This document shows, one piece after another, positions 53,021 to 62,064 of a stretch of DNA of 64,000 nt; positions within the stretch are counted from its first letter, which is position 1, and every line of letters starts with the position of its first letter. Under the pieces are notes generated by a model. The model searched no databases. It saw only the letters and a program-made list of their open reading frames with translations, and was not told where the DNA came from. A program made the translations under genes and the position numbers. Source of the stretch: Bordetella parapertussis (GTDB taxonomy: Bacteria; Pseudomonadota; Gammaproteobacteria; Burkholderiales; Burkholderiaceae_D); assembly GCA_945866125.1 (NCBI GenBank), contig CAMBFZ010000003.1, positions 1-64,000 of the forward strand. The letters are read 5' to 3'.

Positions 53021-53523
53021 TGATCAGCTCCGTTGGGCGTGGCGGTACTGACGAGCGGATTGGCTCTGATCGGTTTGATACTGAATTTGTCTGGTCGTAC
53101 CAGTGGCACGCCGTCTTGTTCTTGTGGCAGCGGACGCACCACAGCCGGCGGGTTTAACAACATGCCTTCGTTTTTTGTTGCCATGCCACCGCCTGGCGCG
53201 TTGGCCGCTTCCGTGGCCGCGTTGGCGAGGTCAATGTGCTTGACGAGCATGTCAGCCACGCCGAGCGTATTGCGCTTGGCCAGCTGGATCGATAATTCTT
53301 TGTCGTACATCTGTTCAAACTGCTCGCCCACATCCGAGCTCATCAGGTCACTTTTTTCAGTAGCCTCACGCATGGATTTGAGCATCATCTGAATAAACAT
53401 GGCCTCGAACTGCGTCGCCGTCTGACGGGTCGCCGTATCGGTCTTTTGCTTAGCCTGCCCACGCAGGTTGCCAAGACCGGCGAAGTCAAGATAAGACTGC
53501 GGGCTGCCCGAGAGCTCGTCCAT
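53017..53523 (-). CDS. flgJ: Rod assembly protein FlgJ, N-terminal domain only
   Basis: The 168-residue protein contains only the rod-cap domain (QFEAMFIQMMLKSMREATEK, EMYDKELSIQLAKRNTLGVADM). After residue 110 it continues as a Pro/Gly-rich tail with no glucosaminidase/muramidase domain. FlgJ of many beta- and gammaproteobacteria has about 300 residues including that enzyme. It abuts flgI and overlaps flgK. The missing activity may come from the transglycosylase at 62065-63054. Confidence 0.9.
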   Translation of the reverse strand: MDELSGSPQSYLDFAGLGNLRGQAKQKTDTATRQTATQFEAMFIQMMLKSMREATEKSDLMSSDVGEQFEQMYDKELSIQLAKRNTLGVADMLVKHIDLANAATEAANAPGGGMATKNEGMLLNPPAVVRPLPQEQDGVPLVRPDKFSIKPIRANPLVSTATPNGADQ

Positions 53524-54666
53524 TTAGATCACCACCAACTCGGCGCGCAGGCTGCCAGAGCTCTTCAAGGCTTCGAGGATGGCAATCATGGCCGACGGCG
53601 ATGCGCCCACCTGATTGACCGCGTCGACGATCTGGCGCAGGTCAACACCTGGTGCAAACAAAATCATTGGTTTGTTGGCTTCATTGACGCCGATGTTGGC
53701 GTTTTGAACGGGTGTAGTTTGTCCGCCTGCTAACGCATTTGGTTGACTCACTTCGTTGGTGGCCGCAATCGACACTGAGATGGTGCCGTGTGAGACCGCC
53801 GCCGCCGTGACCTTGACGTTGCGGCTGATGACGACCGTACCAGTGCGTGAGTTGATGACGACCTTAGCCGCCGATTCGCCCGGTATGACATCCAGGTTTT
53901 CGATCATGCTCATGAAGGCGACACGTTGCGACATGTCGGTCGGCGCACGCACCGAGATCGATACGCCGTCGAGTGCTTTGGCTGTATCGGCACCAAAGGT
54001 TTTATTCACTGCTGTGACGATAGCGGTGATGGTGGTGAAATCGTTGTCACGCACGTTCATCATCACAAAGTCAGATTTATCAAAGGGCGTCTCAACGACA
54101 CGCTCGACCGTTGCGCCATTGGGAATACGTGAGGAGGTGGGCACGCCAATGGCGACCTTGGAGCCCGCCGCACTGGCATCGATACCGGTGGTGGTGACGG
54201 CGCCTTGCGCCAGGGCATAGACTTCGCCGTCCACACCGCGCAAGCTGGTCATAATCAAGGTGCCACCGCGCAGACTGCTGGCTTTACCCAGGGTGCCTAC
54301 GCTTACATCAATGCGCTGACCCGGCTTGGCCATGCCGGGTAATTCGGCTGTGACCATCACTGCGGCGACGTTTTGCACATCGATCTTGCCGGCGGCCGCA
54401 GCGGAACGTTCGAAGTCAGTCAGGGGGCCGTCAAAAGCGACACCCAGTTTGGTCAGCATAGCCTTGACGGTTTGTACCGTGAAGGACACCTGCGCGCCAT
54501 CGCCCGTACCAGGCAAGCCAACCACGATGCCGTAGCCGACGAGCTGGTTCGTACGCACTGCGGCCACGGTGGCGAGGTCTTTCACGCGGTCAGCATGGGC
54601 CGGGGGCATGATCACGAGCGCGCAGCACAATACTGCTACATAGTGACGCCATAATTTTTTGTTCAT
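53524..54666 (-). CDS. flgI: Flagellar P-ring protein FlgI
   Basis: The third of three tandem ATGs (54666) is best spaced from GGA, giving 380 residues with a signal peptide ending PPAHA (about 25). DRVKDLATVAAVRTNQLVGY, GIVVGLPGTGDG and VVINSRTGTVVISRNVKVTA are FlgI motifs. It polymerises in the peptidoglycan layer around the rod. It lies 38 bases after flgH. Confidence 0.94.
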   Translation of the reverse strand: MNKKLWRHYVAVLCCALVIMPPAHADRVKDLATVAAVRTNQLVGYGIVVGLPGTGDGAQVSFTVQTVKAMLTKLGVAFDGPLTDFERSAAAAGKIDVQNVAAVMVTAELPGMAKPGQRIDVSVGTLGKASSLRGGTLIMTSLRGVDGEVYALAQGAVTTTGIDASAAGSKVAIGVPTSSRIPNGATVERVVETPFDKSDFVMMNVRDNDFTTITAIVTAVNKTFGADTAKALDGVSISVRAPTDMSQRVAFMSMIENLDVIPGESAAKVVINSRTGTVVISRNVKVTAAAVSHGTISVSIAATNEVSQPNALAGGQTTPVQNANIGVNEANKPMILFAPGVDLRQIVDAVNQVGASPSAMIAILEALKSSGSLRAELVVI

Positions 54667-54704
54667 CATCATTCCGATCACGATAAGTTGACTAGATCAG
54701 GCAA

Positions 54705-55382
54705 TTAGAAAGGCCAAAACTTGTAGAGCGCGCTGGTACCCCAACCGGCACGCGTCGCGTTGGCCAGGTCACCGGAGCCGCGATAACTGATTTGCGCGTT
54801 TGCCAGGCGGATCGATAAAACCGTATTGATGGGACTGACATCCTGCGGCCGAATGATGCCGGCGACCTGAATCACTTCGCCCCCTTCAGAGAGCGATAAT
54901 TGTTTTTCACCCTGCACCACGAGGTTGCCGTTGGACTGCACTTCGGCGACTGTTACGGCGATAGAGCCAATCAGCGTGGCCTGTTGGTCTGAGGTGCCCT
55001 TGCCGACGTTGGAAATAGTGGCGCCGTCGGTCTTCAGACCTGTCAGCGCGCTGGTCAGACCGACGAGTTTTGCGGTGGTGCCAGCGGGGACGACATCATT
55101 GGATGACTCGCGGCTGGTTTCATTGTTTAAAGTTCTGGCGGCTTGGGTCGATTCATTTAACAGTACCGTGATAATGTCGCCGACCTGATACTCGCGCCGT
55201 TTGGCCTGCCAGATGTCGGCGCTGCTGGTTGCAAAAATAGCACCGGTCGGGATTGCTGCTTTGTCTTTAGGCACAGGAATGACGGGCGCATATTTAGGTG
55301 TGTGGGCAACCGGCATCGGGCCGGCGCACGCCGCGAGCAAAATCGCGCTGCCAAGTGCTGTCATTAACTTGATCGTCTTCAT
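54705..55382 (-). CDS. flgH: Flagellar L-ring lipoprotein FlgH
   Basis: Start 55382 (ATG, with GGAAGG 6 bases upstream) gives 225 residues. A lipoprotein signal MKTIKLMTALGSAILLAAC has the lipobox LLAAC near residue 19. The family core YQVGDIITVLLNESTQAART and VAGIIRPQDVSPINTVLSIR follows. It forms the outer-membrane ring. Confidence 0.94.
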   Translation of the reverse strand: MKTIKLMTALGSAILLAACAGPMPVAHTPKYAPVIPVPKDKAAIPTGAIFATSSADIWQAKRREYQVGDIITVLLNESTQAARTLNNETSRESSNDVVPAGTTAKLVGLTSALTGLKTDGATISNVGKGTSDQQATLIGSIAVTVAEVQSNGNLVVQGEKQLSLSEGGEVIQVAGIIRPQDVSPINTVLSIRLANAQISYRGSGDLANATRAGWGTSALYKFWPF

Positions 55383-55406
55383 CACACACCTTCCGGGTTT
55401 AGCCCA

Positions 55407-56192
55407 TTACAGATTGTTGTTCAAGAATTTCAGCATGCCGTCGGCTGCCGAGATTGCTTTAGAGTTAATTTCATAAGCACGTTGGGTCTCAATCATGTTG
55501 ACCATTTCTTCGACAACATTGACGTTTGACGCTTCCAACATGCCCTGTTTGACCTTACCAGCACTTTGCGTGCCAGGGTTCAACACCTCCGGCGCACCGC
55601 TGGCGAGGGTCTGTTTGTACAGATTTCCGCCAAGTGGCTGTAAACCGGCAGCATTGACGAAGCGGGCAATCTGAATCTGACCGAGCTGCTGGGCACCGCC
55701 GCCGGCAAACAATTCCGCTGAGACGACGCCGTCTTCACCGATGGTGATCGAGGAGGCATTGGCTGGAATCGCAATCGCCGGCAGCAGCGGCTGGCCGTTG
55801 CTGTTGACGATCTGACCAATATTGGAAATTTTGAACGAGCCGTCACGGGTGTAGGCAATCGTGCCGTCTGCCTGCGTGATCTGAAACAAGCCCTCACCTG
55901 CGATCGCGATATCGAGCGCATTCTGGGTGTTGATCATATTGCCCTGGGCATGATTTTTTTCGGTCGCCAAAATCCGGGTACCGGTACCGAGCATCAGGCC
56001 CGTTGGGGCCTGCGTGGCTGCCGCGGTCTGACCGCCGGCCTGTCGTACGTTTTGGTACAAGAGATCTTCAAATACCGCGCGGTCGCGCTTAAAGCCGGTC
56101 GTGTTGACGTTGGCCAGGTTATTCGAGATGACATTAAGACGGGTCTGCTGTGCATCCAGACCGGTCTTGGCTACCCACATTGATGCGTCCAT
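55407..56192 (-). CDS. flgG: Flagellar distal rod protein FlgG
   Basis: At 261 residues it is standard length. The N-terminus (TGLDAQQTRLNVISNNLANV) and C-terminus (GMLEASNVNVVEEMVNMIET) are the conserved axial helices; QNALDIAIAGEGLFQI is also typical. FlgG polymerises on FlgF to make the long distal rod. No enlargement is seen, so the size increase in this system is limited to hook and later parts. Confidence 0.95.
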   Translation of the reverse strand: MDASMWVAKTGLDAQQTRLNVISNNLANVNTTGFKRDRAVFEDLLYQNVRQAGGQTAAATQAPTGLMLGTGTRILATEKNHAQGNMINTQNALDIAIAGEGLFQITQADGTIAYTRDGSFKISNIGQIVNSNGQPLLPAIAIPANASSITIGEDGVVSAELFAGGGAQQLGQIQIARFVNAAGLQPLGGNLYKQTLASGAPEVLNPGTQSAGKVKQGMLEASNVNVVEEMVNMIETQRAYEINSKAISAADGMLKFLNNNL

Positions 56193-56227
56193 GGATTATT
56201 CCCCTTTATTTTTTTCTATGCGTGCCA

Positions 56228-56998
56228 CTAACGTGGCTTCAACATGCTGCTGCCGGATTCATCGAGCGACTTCGCTTCTTTGATGACGCGAATTTGCGAT
56301 TCGAATGAACGCGAAAAATCAATTAGCTTCACCATCGCCGTGACCGGATTCACGTTGCTACTCTCGAGTGCCTGCGCGGTCAGTGTCGGCAGGTTGGGCC
56401 CGCCTTGAAAGTCGCCGTTTCTCAATCTGACTTCCGGATACGGCGTAAACAAGGTGTCGTCGCGCCGCTGCAAGTTAATGCCACTGGCGTCACGCAACAT
56501 CAGCCGGTCAATCAATACCTCCGGCACCGCGCCCGGCTGCGCCGGATCGCGGGCATAGACGTCGCCTTCTTTGGTAATCGAGACTTCAAAACCGGGCGGT
56601 ATCGTGATCGGATTGCCGCCCTGTCCTAGAACGGGATGATAGGAACCGTTTTCGAGTACGCCCTGGCTGCTGACGCGCAAATCGCCGCGGCGCGTGAAGG
56701 CCAATGTGCCGTCTTGTGCCTGCACCGCCATCACTGTTTTTTCATTTAGGGCCACGTCCATCTTGCGTCCGGTTGCCATCAGCGTGCCGGGCTCAAGTGA
56801 GACCGCATTTTTTTTCTCGATGTAAGGCTGGATACGGGAATCAAAACCATCGCCTTCGGCTTTGACGGCAATCATCGCGTTTTCATAGCTTTTCTTGAAA
56901 CCGATCGTCGATACGTTGGCCAGTTCGTTATTGAGCTGCTCGCGCAGCAGGCGACGCTCATTAATTGATGCCATCGCGGTAAAGGCTAAACGGTCCAT
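56228..56998 (-). CDS. flgF: Flagellar proximal rod protein FlgF
   Basis: The 256-residue protein starts MDRLAFTAMASINERRLLRE and ends in ALESSNVNPVTAMVKLIDFS plus a terminal helix, both rod-family features. The order E-F-G on the operon supports FlgF. It is part of the rod, exported without cleavage. It lies 46 bases after flgE. Confidence 0.92.
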   Translation of the reverse strand: MDRLAFTAMASINERRLLREQLNNELANVSTIGFKKSYENAMIAVKAEGDGFDSRIQPYIEKKNAVSLEPGTLMATGRKMDVALNEKTVMAVQAQDGTLAFTRRGDLRVSSQGVLENGSYHPVLGQGGNPITIPPGFEVSITKEGDVYARDPAQPGAVPEVLIDRLMLRDASGINLQRRDDTLFTPYPEVRLRNGDFQGGPNLPTLTAQALESSNVNPVTAMVKLIDFSRSFESQIRVIKEAKSLDESGSSMLKPR

Positions 56999-57044
56999 AT
57001 GATTTCCCTAATCCCTATCTATCGCCGGCTTGCGTCAGTTATCG

Positions 57045-60000
57045 TTAGCTACGGATATTAATGATGGCCTGCGTGAGCGTATTGTTGGTTTCAATCGCTT
57101 TGGCGTTGGCCTGGAAGTTACGTTGTGCCGTGATCAATTCAACCAGCTCCGTAGTCAAGTCGACGTTGGCACGCTCACGCGCACCGGCGCGGATGGTACC
57201 GAAGCCTGCTGCACCGGCTTCACCGTATTTCGCGTCACCCGATTTTGACGTGGAGTAGTAGCTCGAGTCACCGATCTGACGCAGGCCGGTTGGTGCGGCA
57301 AAGTTCACCAGCACGATTTTGGCCAAGGACTTTTGGGTACCGTTGGAATAGCTGGCATTCACCAGACCATCGTCGCCAATATCGACACCGATCAAGTCAC
57401 CCTCAGGGCGGCCGTTCTGATCTTGTTTGCGCACCGAGAACGGTGAGGAGTACTGGGTCGAGGCACCGTAGTTAATTTCAAACTGCAGCGTCGCACCGGA
57501 ATCACCAATGGTGGTGCTCTTAAATTTGATCGCTTCGCTTGGGGAGATGATGTTGCCACCGGTGTCGAAGGTGAGCTCGCCTTTATCGAAGAAGATGGGC
57601 GACCAGAGATCGCGATTTTCATCTTCCGAGAAGTCACCCGGATCATTGGTCTCTAGACCGTCACGGTCAACATACAAAGGAAAGCCGTCGCTATTACGTG
57701 CTTGCTTAGGTTCGAGCCACTGGCTGGTTGCACCACGCGCACTTTCAACACCTGCCAGACCCCAGATACTATTAGCTGATACTTTCAGGAATGAGTTGTT
57801 ACCGGTTGTGCCGGTTGTGATTTCAAAATACTTATTGGTATCGCCTTTGATTTCAACCTTGACGCCATTGACCGAGCGACCGAAGCGATCGGCCAGACCG
57901 TTGATCCGCTCTTCCAACACACTACGGAATTCTTCGATGGTGTATTCCGATTTTGGCGGCATTTCAATCAAGCCAGTCACATTGTCGACGGTGACCACGA
58001 ATTGATTATTCGTGGCATCGACACGGAATTTATTGTCCAGATTCAGACCAATCGGGTTGCCTTTCAAGACAGCAGGATCAGAAATAATGCCACGCAGCGG
58101 TGTATCCGATGTCGCAACTTCACCTTTGATCAAACCGAACAAGGCATTGGCATTGGCCGACGCGCTGGTGATTTCAACGCTAGATGAGTCGCCAGTCGTG
58201 CCTGACGAAATAGTGAAGCGGCGGGTGCCTTCGTCGTAAGACACAAGGGTACCGTAGCGCTGCTCTGAGAGCGCGAGCAGTAATTCGCCATTGGGCAAAA
58301 TTTTTGTACCGTAGCTACCCGTGCTGGTGTCGCACAAGGCTTCACTACTGGTTAAGCCCATTAATCCTGCTGCCGTCAGGTGCGATGCACTGGCGTAGAG
58401 CTCCAGATTGTCGGTATTGGTAAAGGTGAATGTTTGCAGCACCGGATCATAGCCCACGGTGACGTTGTCGAATTTAGTATCCGCACTGGCGTCGACGATC
58501 GCCTGCATCGCAACGGTTGCTTCTTCGACTGTCACGGAACTCAACAATGGAAATTCATATTTACCAGTCGTTGCGTTTAATGCAGGCTCGGTTAGAAGTG
58601 CGTTTTGGACAAAATCAATATCCAGGGTCGCGTCGGTGTCCGTATCGCTATTCGGATTGGTCGCCTTCAAAGTAAATAAGGTGTCCGTATCGCTATCGAT
58701 ATCGCCCTGCGAAAAATCAAAATAACGTTCATCACCATATTTTTTATTGATGATATTCGTGATTTCGCGTGCGATTTCAACGCCTGTAAAGGTGCCGGTC
58801 TCAAGCTCATCATTTAAATAGCTGAGATCAATTTTTTGGGCATCATCAGAGCCATCGACATTCAGATAAAACGCGATTTCGTCTTTGCTAAACAAAGTAG
58901 CGACAGTGGGAATAATGGCAGCCGAGCTGTCCACAATCCCAATTTCTTCCACATCGCCTACGATGTCATCGACAGCGCCGTCTGCTTTAGAGTAAGTGAT
59001 TGATACGGTGCCATCGCCATTGTCAACGACACTGCGCCCAGGAAAATCAGCATCGGCAAATTCAGTGCTCGCGGCAATCGCGGTCTTGATGGCCGCAGCC
59101 ACTTCAAGTTTCGTCTCGGTACCTAGCAAGTTAACAACGATAGGCGTTGCAAAAGTCGTGGCATCCAGCGTGAGTGTCAGTGTGCCCGCTATGGTGGCCG
59201 CAGTAGGCACGGTGATGACCTGTGTTTCACCACCCACCTCAGCATTAGTTTGTGCGGCAATCTGATCGTACACATTCAGGCCACTTTTCCAACTGGTGTT
59301 GACGTTGGTTGGCAGGGCATCGCCGGAGGTCGCGGCCGGAGAGGACGAAATGGGATTTTTCAGATCATCGAGATTAATCAGCTTGGTTACGCCGCGTGCA
59401 ATCAATTCAGGTGGGATGGCGCTTTCAGGCCGGGTCTCACCGTATTTATTGACGAATAATTTTTCTTCGCCTTCGTTTGCCTGAATCAGTTTTTCCGATA
59501 ATTTGGTCTCGCCGATGTATACATAGGTCTGCCATTTGTTGGCCGGGTCAGCGGGACTAGCGACCTGTGTTTTGGCGTAATACACCGTTGCCAGGTAATT
59601 ATTACCACCGGCGTCATAGACAGTCACCGCCGTCGTTTTGTTATACGTCGACGGATCGTTTTTATTAAATGGCGCCGTGATCACATTCGCATCGGCCGGA
59701 AAATTCAATCCCAGCGTCACCGACGACGTCTCGACAGCATCACCGCTGGTTTTGCGTGGAATGAGCAACTTGGACAAACTTTCCAGATCGGCCTTGCCGG
59801 AGGAGTCAACCGCCGCAGCGATCAGTGCCTGCCCTGCCGAGTTGACGACGTTAAACGAGTCGTCCAGCAAGAAGGTGCCGTTACGGGTAAAGATATCTTG
59901 CAAGCCATCGGCAGACTTGAGCGGGAAAAAACCGTCGCCAGTAATCGCGATATCAAGCGAGTTTGCAGAGAATTGAATATTGCCCTGACTGAATTCCTGA

Positions 60001-60194
60001 CTCACTTGCTTCAGCGCGACACCCTGACCGATAACGGATGACGCTTTTTGCAGTGGCGAAGTCGCAAAGATGTCGCCGAAGTCAGCGCGCGAGCGCTTAA
60101 AACCGGTGGTGCCCACGTTGGCGATGTTGTTACTGGTGACTGCGAGCTGCGCGGTGGCAGCGTTCAATCCGGTCAGCGAGGTATAAAAAGACAT
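57045..60194 (-). CDS. flgE: Enlarged flagellar hook protein FlgE
   Basis: At 1049 residues it is more than twice a typical FlgE of about 400-450. The N-terminal rod-like part (SLTGLNAATAQLAVTSNNIA, QFSANSLDIAITGDGFFPL) and C-terminus (ERANVDLTTELVELITAQRN) are canonical. Residues about 280-870 are an extra outer region. One module near 330-420 resembles giant-flagellin modules, with SKADGAVDDI here and AASDGDVDDI there. No typical short hook D2 architecture is obvious. Confidence 0.93.
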   Translation of the reverse strand: MSFYTSLTGLNAATAQLAVTSNNIANVGTTGFKRSRADFGDIFATSPLQKASSVIGQGVALKQVSQEFSQGNIQFSANSLDIAITGDGFFPLKSADGLQDIFTRNGTFLLDDSFNVVNSAGQALIAAAVDSSGKADLESLSKLLIPRKTSGDAVETSSVTLGLNFPADANVITAPFNKNDPSTYNKTTAVTVYDAGGNNYLATVYYAKTQVASPADPANKWQTYVYIGETKLSEKLIQANEGEEKLFVNKYGETRPESAIPPELIARGVTKLINLDDLKNPISSSPAATSGDALPTNVNTSWKSGLNVYDQIAAQTNAEVGGETQVITVPTAATIAGTLTLTLDATTFATPIVVNLLGTETKLEVAAAIKTAIAASTEFADADFPGRSVVDNGDGTVSITYSKADGAVDDIVGDVEEIGIVDSSAAIIPTVATLFSKDEIAFYLNVDGSDDAQKIDLSYLNDELETGTFTGVEIAREITNIINKKYGDERYFDFSQGDIDSDTDTLFTLKATNPNSDTDTDATLDIDFVQNALLTEPALNATTGKYEFPLLSSVTVEEATVAMQAIVDASADTKFDNVTVGYDPVLQTFTFTNTDNLELYASASHLTAAGLMGLTSSEALCDTSTGSYGTKILPNGELLLALSEQRYGTLVSYDEGTRRFTISSGTTGDSSSVEITSASANANALFGLIKGEVATSDTPLRGIISDPAVLKGNPIGLNLDNKFRVDATNNQFVVTVDNVTGLIEMPPKSEYTIEEFRSVLEERINGLADRFGRSVNGVKVEIKGDTNKYFEITTGTTGNNSFLKVSANSIWGLAGVESARGATSQWLEPKQARNSDGFPLYVDRDGLETNDPGDFSEDENRDLWSPIFFDKGELTFDTGGNIISPSEAIKFKSTTIGDSGATLQFEINYGASTQYSSPFSVRKQDQNGRPEGDLIGVDIGDDGLVNASYSNGTQKSLAKIVLVNFAAPTGLRQIGDSSYYSTSKSGDAKYGEAGAAGFGTIRAGARERANVDLTTELVELITAQRNFQANAKAIETNNTLTQAIINIRS

Positions 60195-60249
60195 GTGGTG
60201 TTCTCCTGAATTGCGTGTGGGCGTTTATCTGTTGTGATCAAGTCGGGCG

Positions 60250-60972
60250 TTAGCCGCCGACGCGTTTAATTTCGGACAAGCTCATCGTGCTGCCATCGCC
60301 AAGTTCGACTTTCATATCGCCGGTGGCGGCGTCTGTCGTGATGCTGCGTACATTGGCGAGGGTCGAAACCGGCGCTTTGCTCTGCGCGCCAAAGCGCGTG
60401 ATGGTGGCTTCGATGCGGTATTTGCCATCCACGGCAGCGGTGCCAGCATCGTTCATGCCGTCCCACGTGAAAGGGAATTCGCCTTTTTTCTGTGCGCCGA
60501 TTTCGCCGCTTCTCACCAGTGATCCATCAGCGGCATACACTTTGAGTGAAATATTGTCGACGTCGTTTTCAAGGGCAATCGAACCAGCAACGGGCTCTGC
60601 GTTATTGAGGAAGGCCTGACCATTCGGCACCGACACTTTTTTACCAATGAGTGAAGCAGCCGTGGTCATACGGTCAGTCGTCATCGAGCTCACCAGCGTA
60701 CCAAGCGAATCCGACATTTTTGTCGTAGCTTCGAGCTGCGAGAATTGCGCAAGCTGCGAGACGAAGGCTTCGTTATTCATCGGGTCGAGCGGATTTTGAT
60801 TTTGTAGCTGCGTGGTGAACAAAGTCAGAAATGCGCTCTGCCCCATTGCGCCGCCATCGCCATTCAAAATGGCATTCTCTGCGTCTTTTTTTGCTTGCGC
60901 GGTCGTCTTGATGTTCGACGGCGCTGTGTAGGTCGACGTACTGTCTGCTGCGCCGGTTGCGGTGATGGCCAT
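60250..60972 (-). CDS. flgD: Flagellar hook capping protein FlgD
   Basis: The 240-residue protein has the FlgD N-terminal export and cap domain (MGQSAFLTLFTTQLQNQNPL, MNNEAFVSQLAQFSQLEATT). The C-terminal FlgD/FLN-like beta domain includes KGEFPFTWDGMNDAGTAAVD. It scaffolds hook polymerisation and is lost from the mature hook. Normal length, so the enlarged hook is built under an ordinary cap. Confidence 0.94.
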   Translation of the reverse strand: MAITATGAADSTSTYTAPSNIKTTAQAKKDAENAILNGDGGAMGQSAFLTLFTTQLQNQNPLDPMNNEAFVSQLAQFSQLEATTKMSDSLGTLVSSMTTDRMTTAASLIGKKVSVPNGQAFLNNAEPVAGSIALENDVDNISLKVYAADGSLVRSGEIGAQKKGEFPFTWDGMNDAGTAAVDGKYRIEATITRFGAQSKAPVSTLANVRSITTDAATGDMKVELGDGSTMSLSEIKRVGG

Positions 60973-60983
60973 CTCAATCTTCC

Positions 60984-61409
60984 TTAAGCTTTAATAATGT
61001 CGAGCGTGCGCATCATTAATTCGCGCGCGGTGTTGACGACTTCGACGTTGTTTTGATACGAGCGGGACGCTGCCATCATGTCCACCATTTCGGTCACTTC
61101 ATTGACGTTGGACTGATAGACAAAACCATCTTTATCCGACAGCGGATTATTTGGGTCATACACTTTCGGAATGGGCTTGGTGTCGTCGACAATTTTGTCG
61201 ACTTTCACGCCACCGACATAGGGCGCGCCGGCATGGGTCATTTCTTCATTCATCAGCGCTTTAAAGACGGTGCGCTTGCCACGGTAGGCCTCTTTCTCGG
61301 TCGCTGCGGTAGTGCCAGCATTGGCGAGATTTGAGGCCGTGGTATTCATACGGACGAGCTGGGCATTTAATGCCGTGCCGCCGATGCCGAAAATATTATC
61401 GATAGACAT
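60984..61409 (-). CDS. flgC: Flagellar proximal rod protein FlgC
   Basis: The 141-residue protein has GGTALNAQLVRMNTTASNLA at the N-terminus, then DGFVYQSNVNEVTEMVDMMA and SRSYQNNVEVVNTARELMMR. This is normal FlgC. It lies 6 bases after flgB and 11 before flgD. Confidence 0.95.
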   Translation of the reverse strand: MSIDNIFGIGGTALNAQLVRMNTTASNLANAGTTAATEKEAYRGKRTVFKALMNEEMTHAGAPYVGGVKVDKIVDDTKPIPKVYDPNNPLSDKDGFVYQSNVNEVTEMVDMMAASRSYQNNVEVVNTARELMMRTLDIIKA

Positions 61410-61415
61410 GATTCA

Positions 61416-61805
61416 TTAATCTCCACGCAAAGATTTGCGTATGCTGCCGACGCGGTTTTCTAAAAATGCGAGCGTGGCCTGATAATCGGCGGCTGCTTTA
61501 CCGTACTTGGCCTGCTCGACGCTCATCTCCACGGTGTTACCGTCGACGGACGCACTAAAAGGCACGCGGTAACGCATGCCGTCGTCATCAATGGCTTCGT
61601 CAGCAAACGGAAAATGAATCTCATGGGTATTTTTGAGAGGCTCGGTCGGCTCAAACTCGGCCATGACGGATTTAAAATCCAGCTCACGCGCTTTGAAATG
61701 CGGTGTGTCGCCATTGGCGACGTTACGGGCGAGCAGCTCCATGCGATCGTTACGAACGCGCAGCGCTTTTTCATGAATCCCCAGAGCGTTATTTAGTAAG
61801 TCCAT
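61416..61805 (-). CDS. flgB: Flagellar proximal rod protein FlgB
   Basis: The start at 61805 (MDLLNNALGIHEKALRVRND) follows GGAGG at 7 bases; a GTG nine codons upstream is less likely. The protein has 129 residues with NVANGDTPHFKARELDFKSV and a C-terminal helix. It is the first gene of the flgBCDEFGHIJKL operon, behind a perfect sigma-54 promoter. Confidence 0.94.
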   Translation of the reverse strand: MDLLNNALGIHEKALRVRNDRMELLARNVANGDTPHFKARELDFKSVMAEFEPTEPLKNTHEIHFPFADEAIDDDGMRYRVPFSASVDGNTVEMSVEQAKYGKAAADYQATLAFLENRVGSIRKSLRGD

Positions 61806-61893
61806 CTCGTTCCCTCCCACGTTGACTGCCACAGATCGGCACTAGCCGGTTTGTCGACAGCGCGTTAAAGATTCCACCTGTCAGTCCGACTAA

Positions 61894-61909
61894 TGCAAGC
61901 GCCGTGCCA
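61894..61909 (-). promoter_or_regulatory. Sigma-54 promoter of the flgB-L operon
   Basis: The minus strand reads TGGCACGGCGCTTGCA, a complete -24/-12 match. It is identical to the distal pseB promoter at 30020-30035. The -12 element is about 90 bases before the flgB ATG. Confidence 0.88.
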
Positions 61910-62064
61910 AGTTGTTTTAGTGGGGAAACTGGCAGATCAGATTGCTTGCAGCCTCTGATCTGGCAAGCTTTGACCGCCAGTGGGCGCGTCGGGGGCGGCA
62001 AGAATTTGCCGGGGTGTCAAAGATCCGCACGAAGACGAACGCACGCTTGGTCAGCGCCTGCGCT

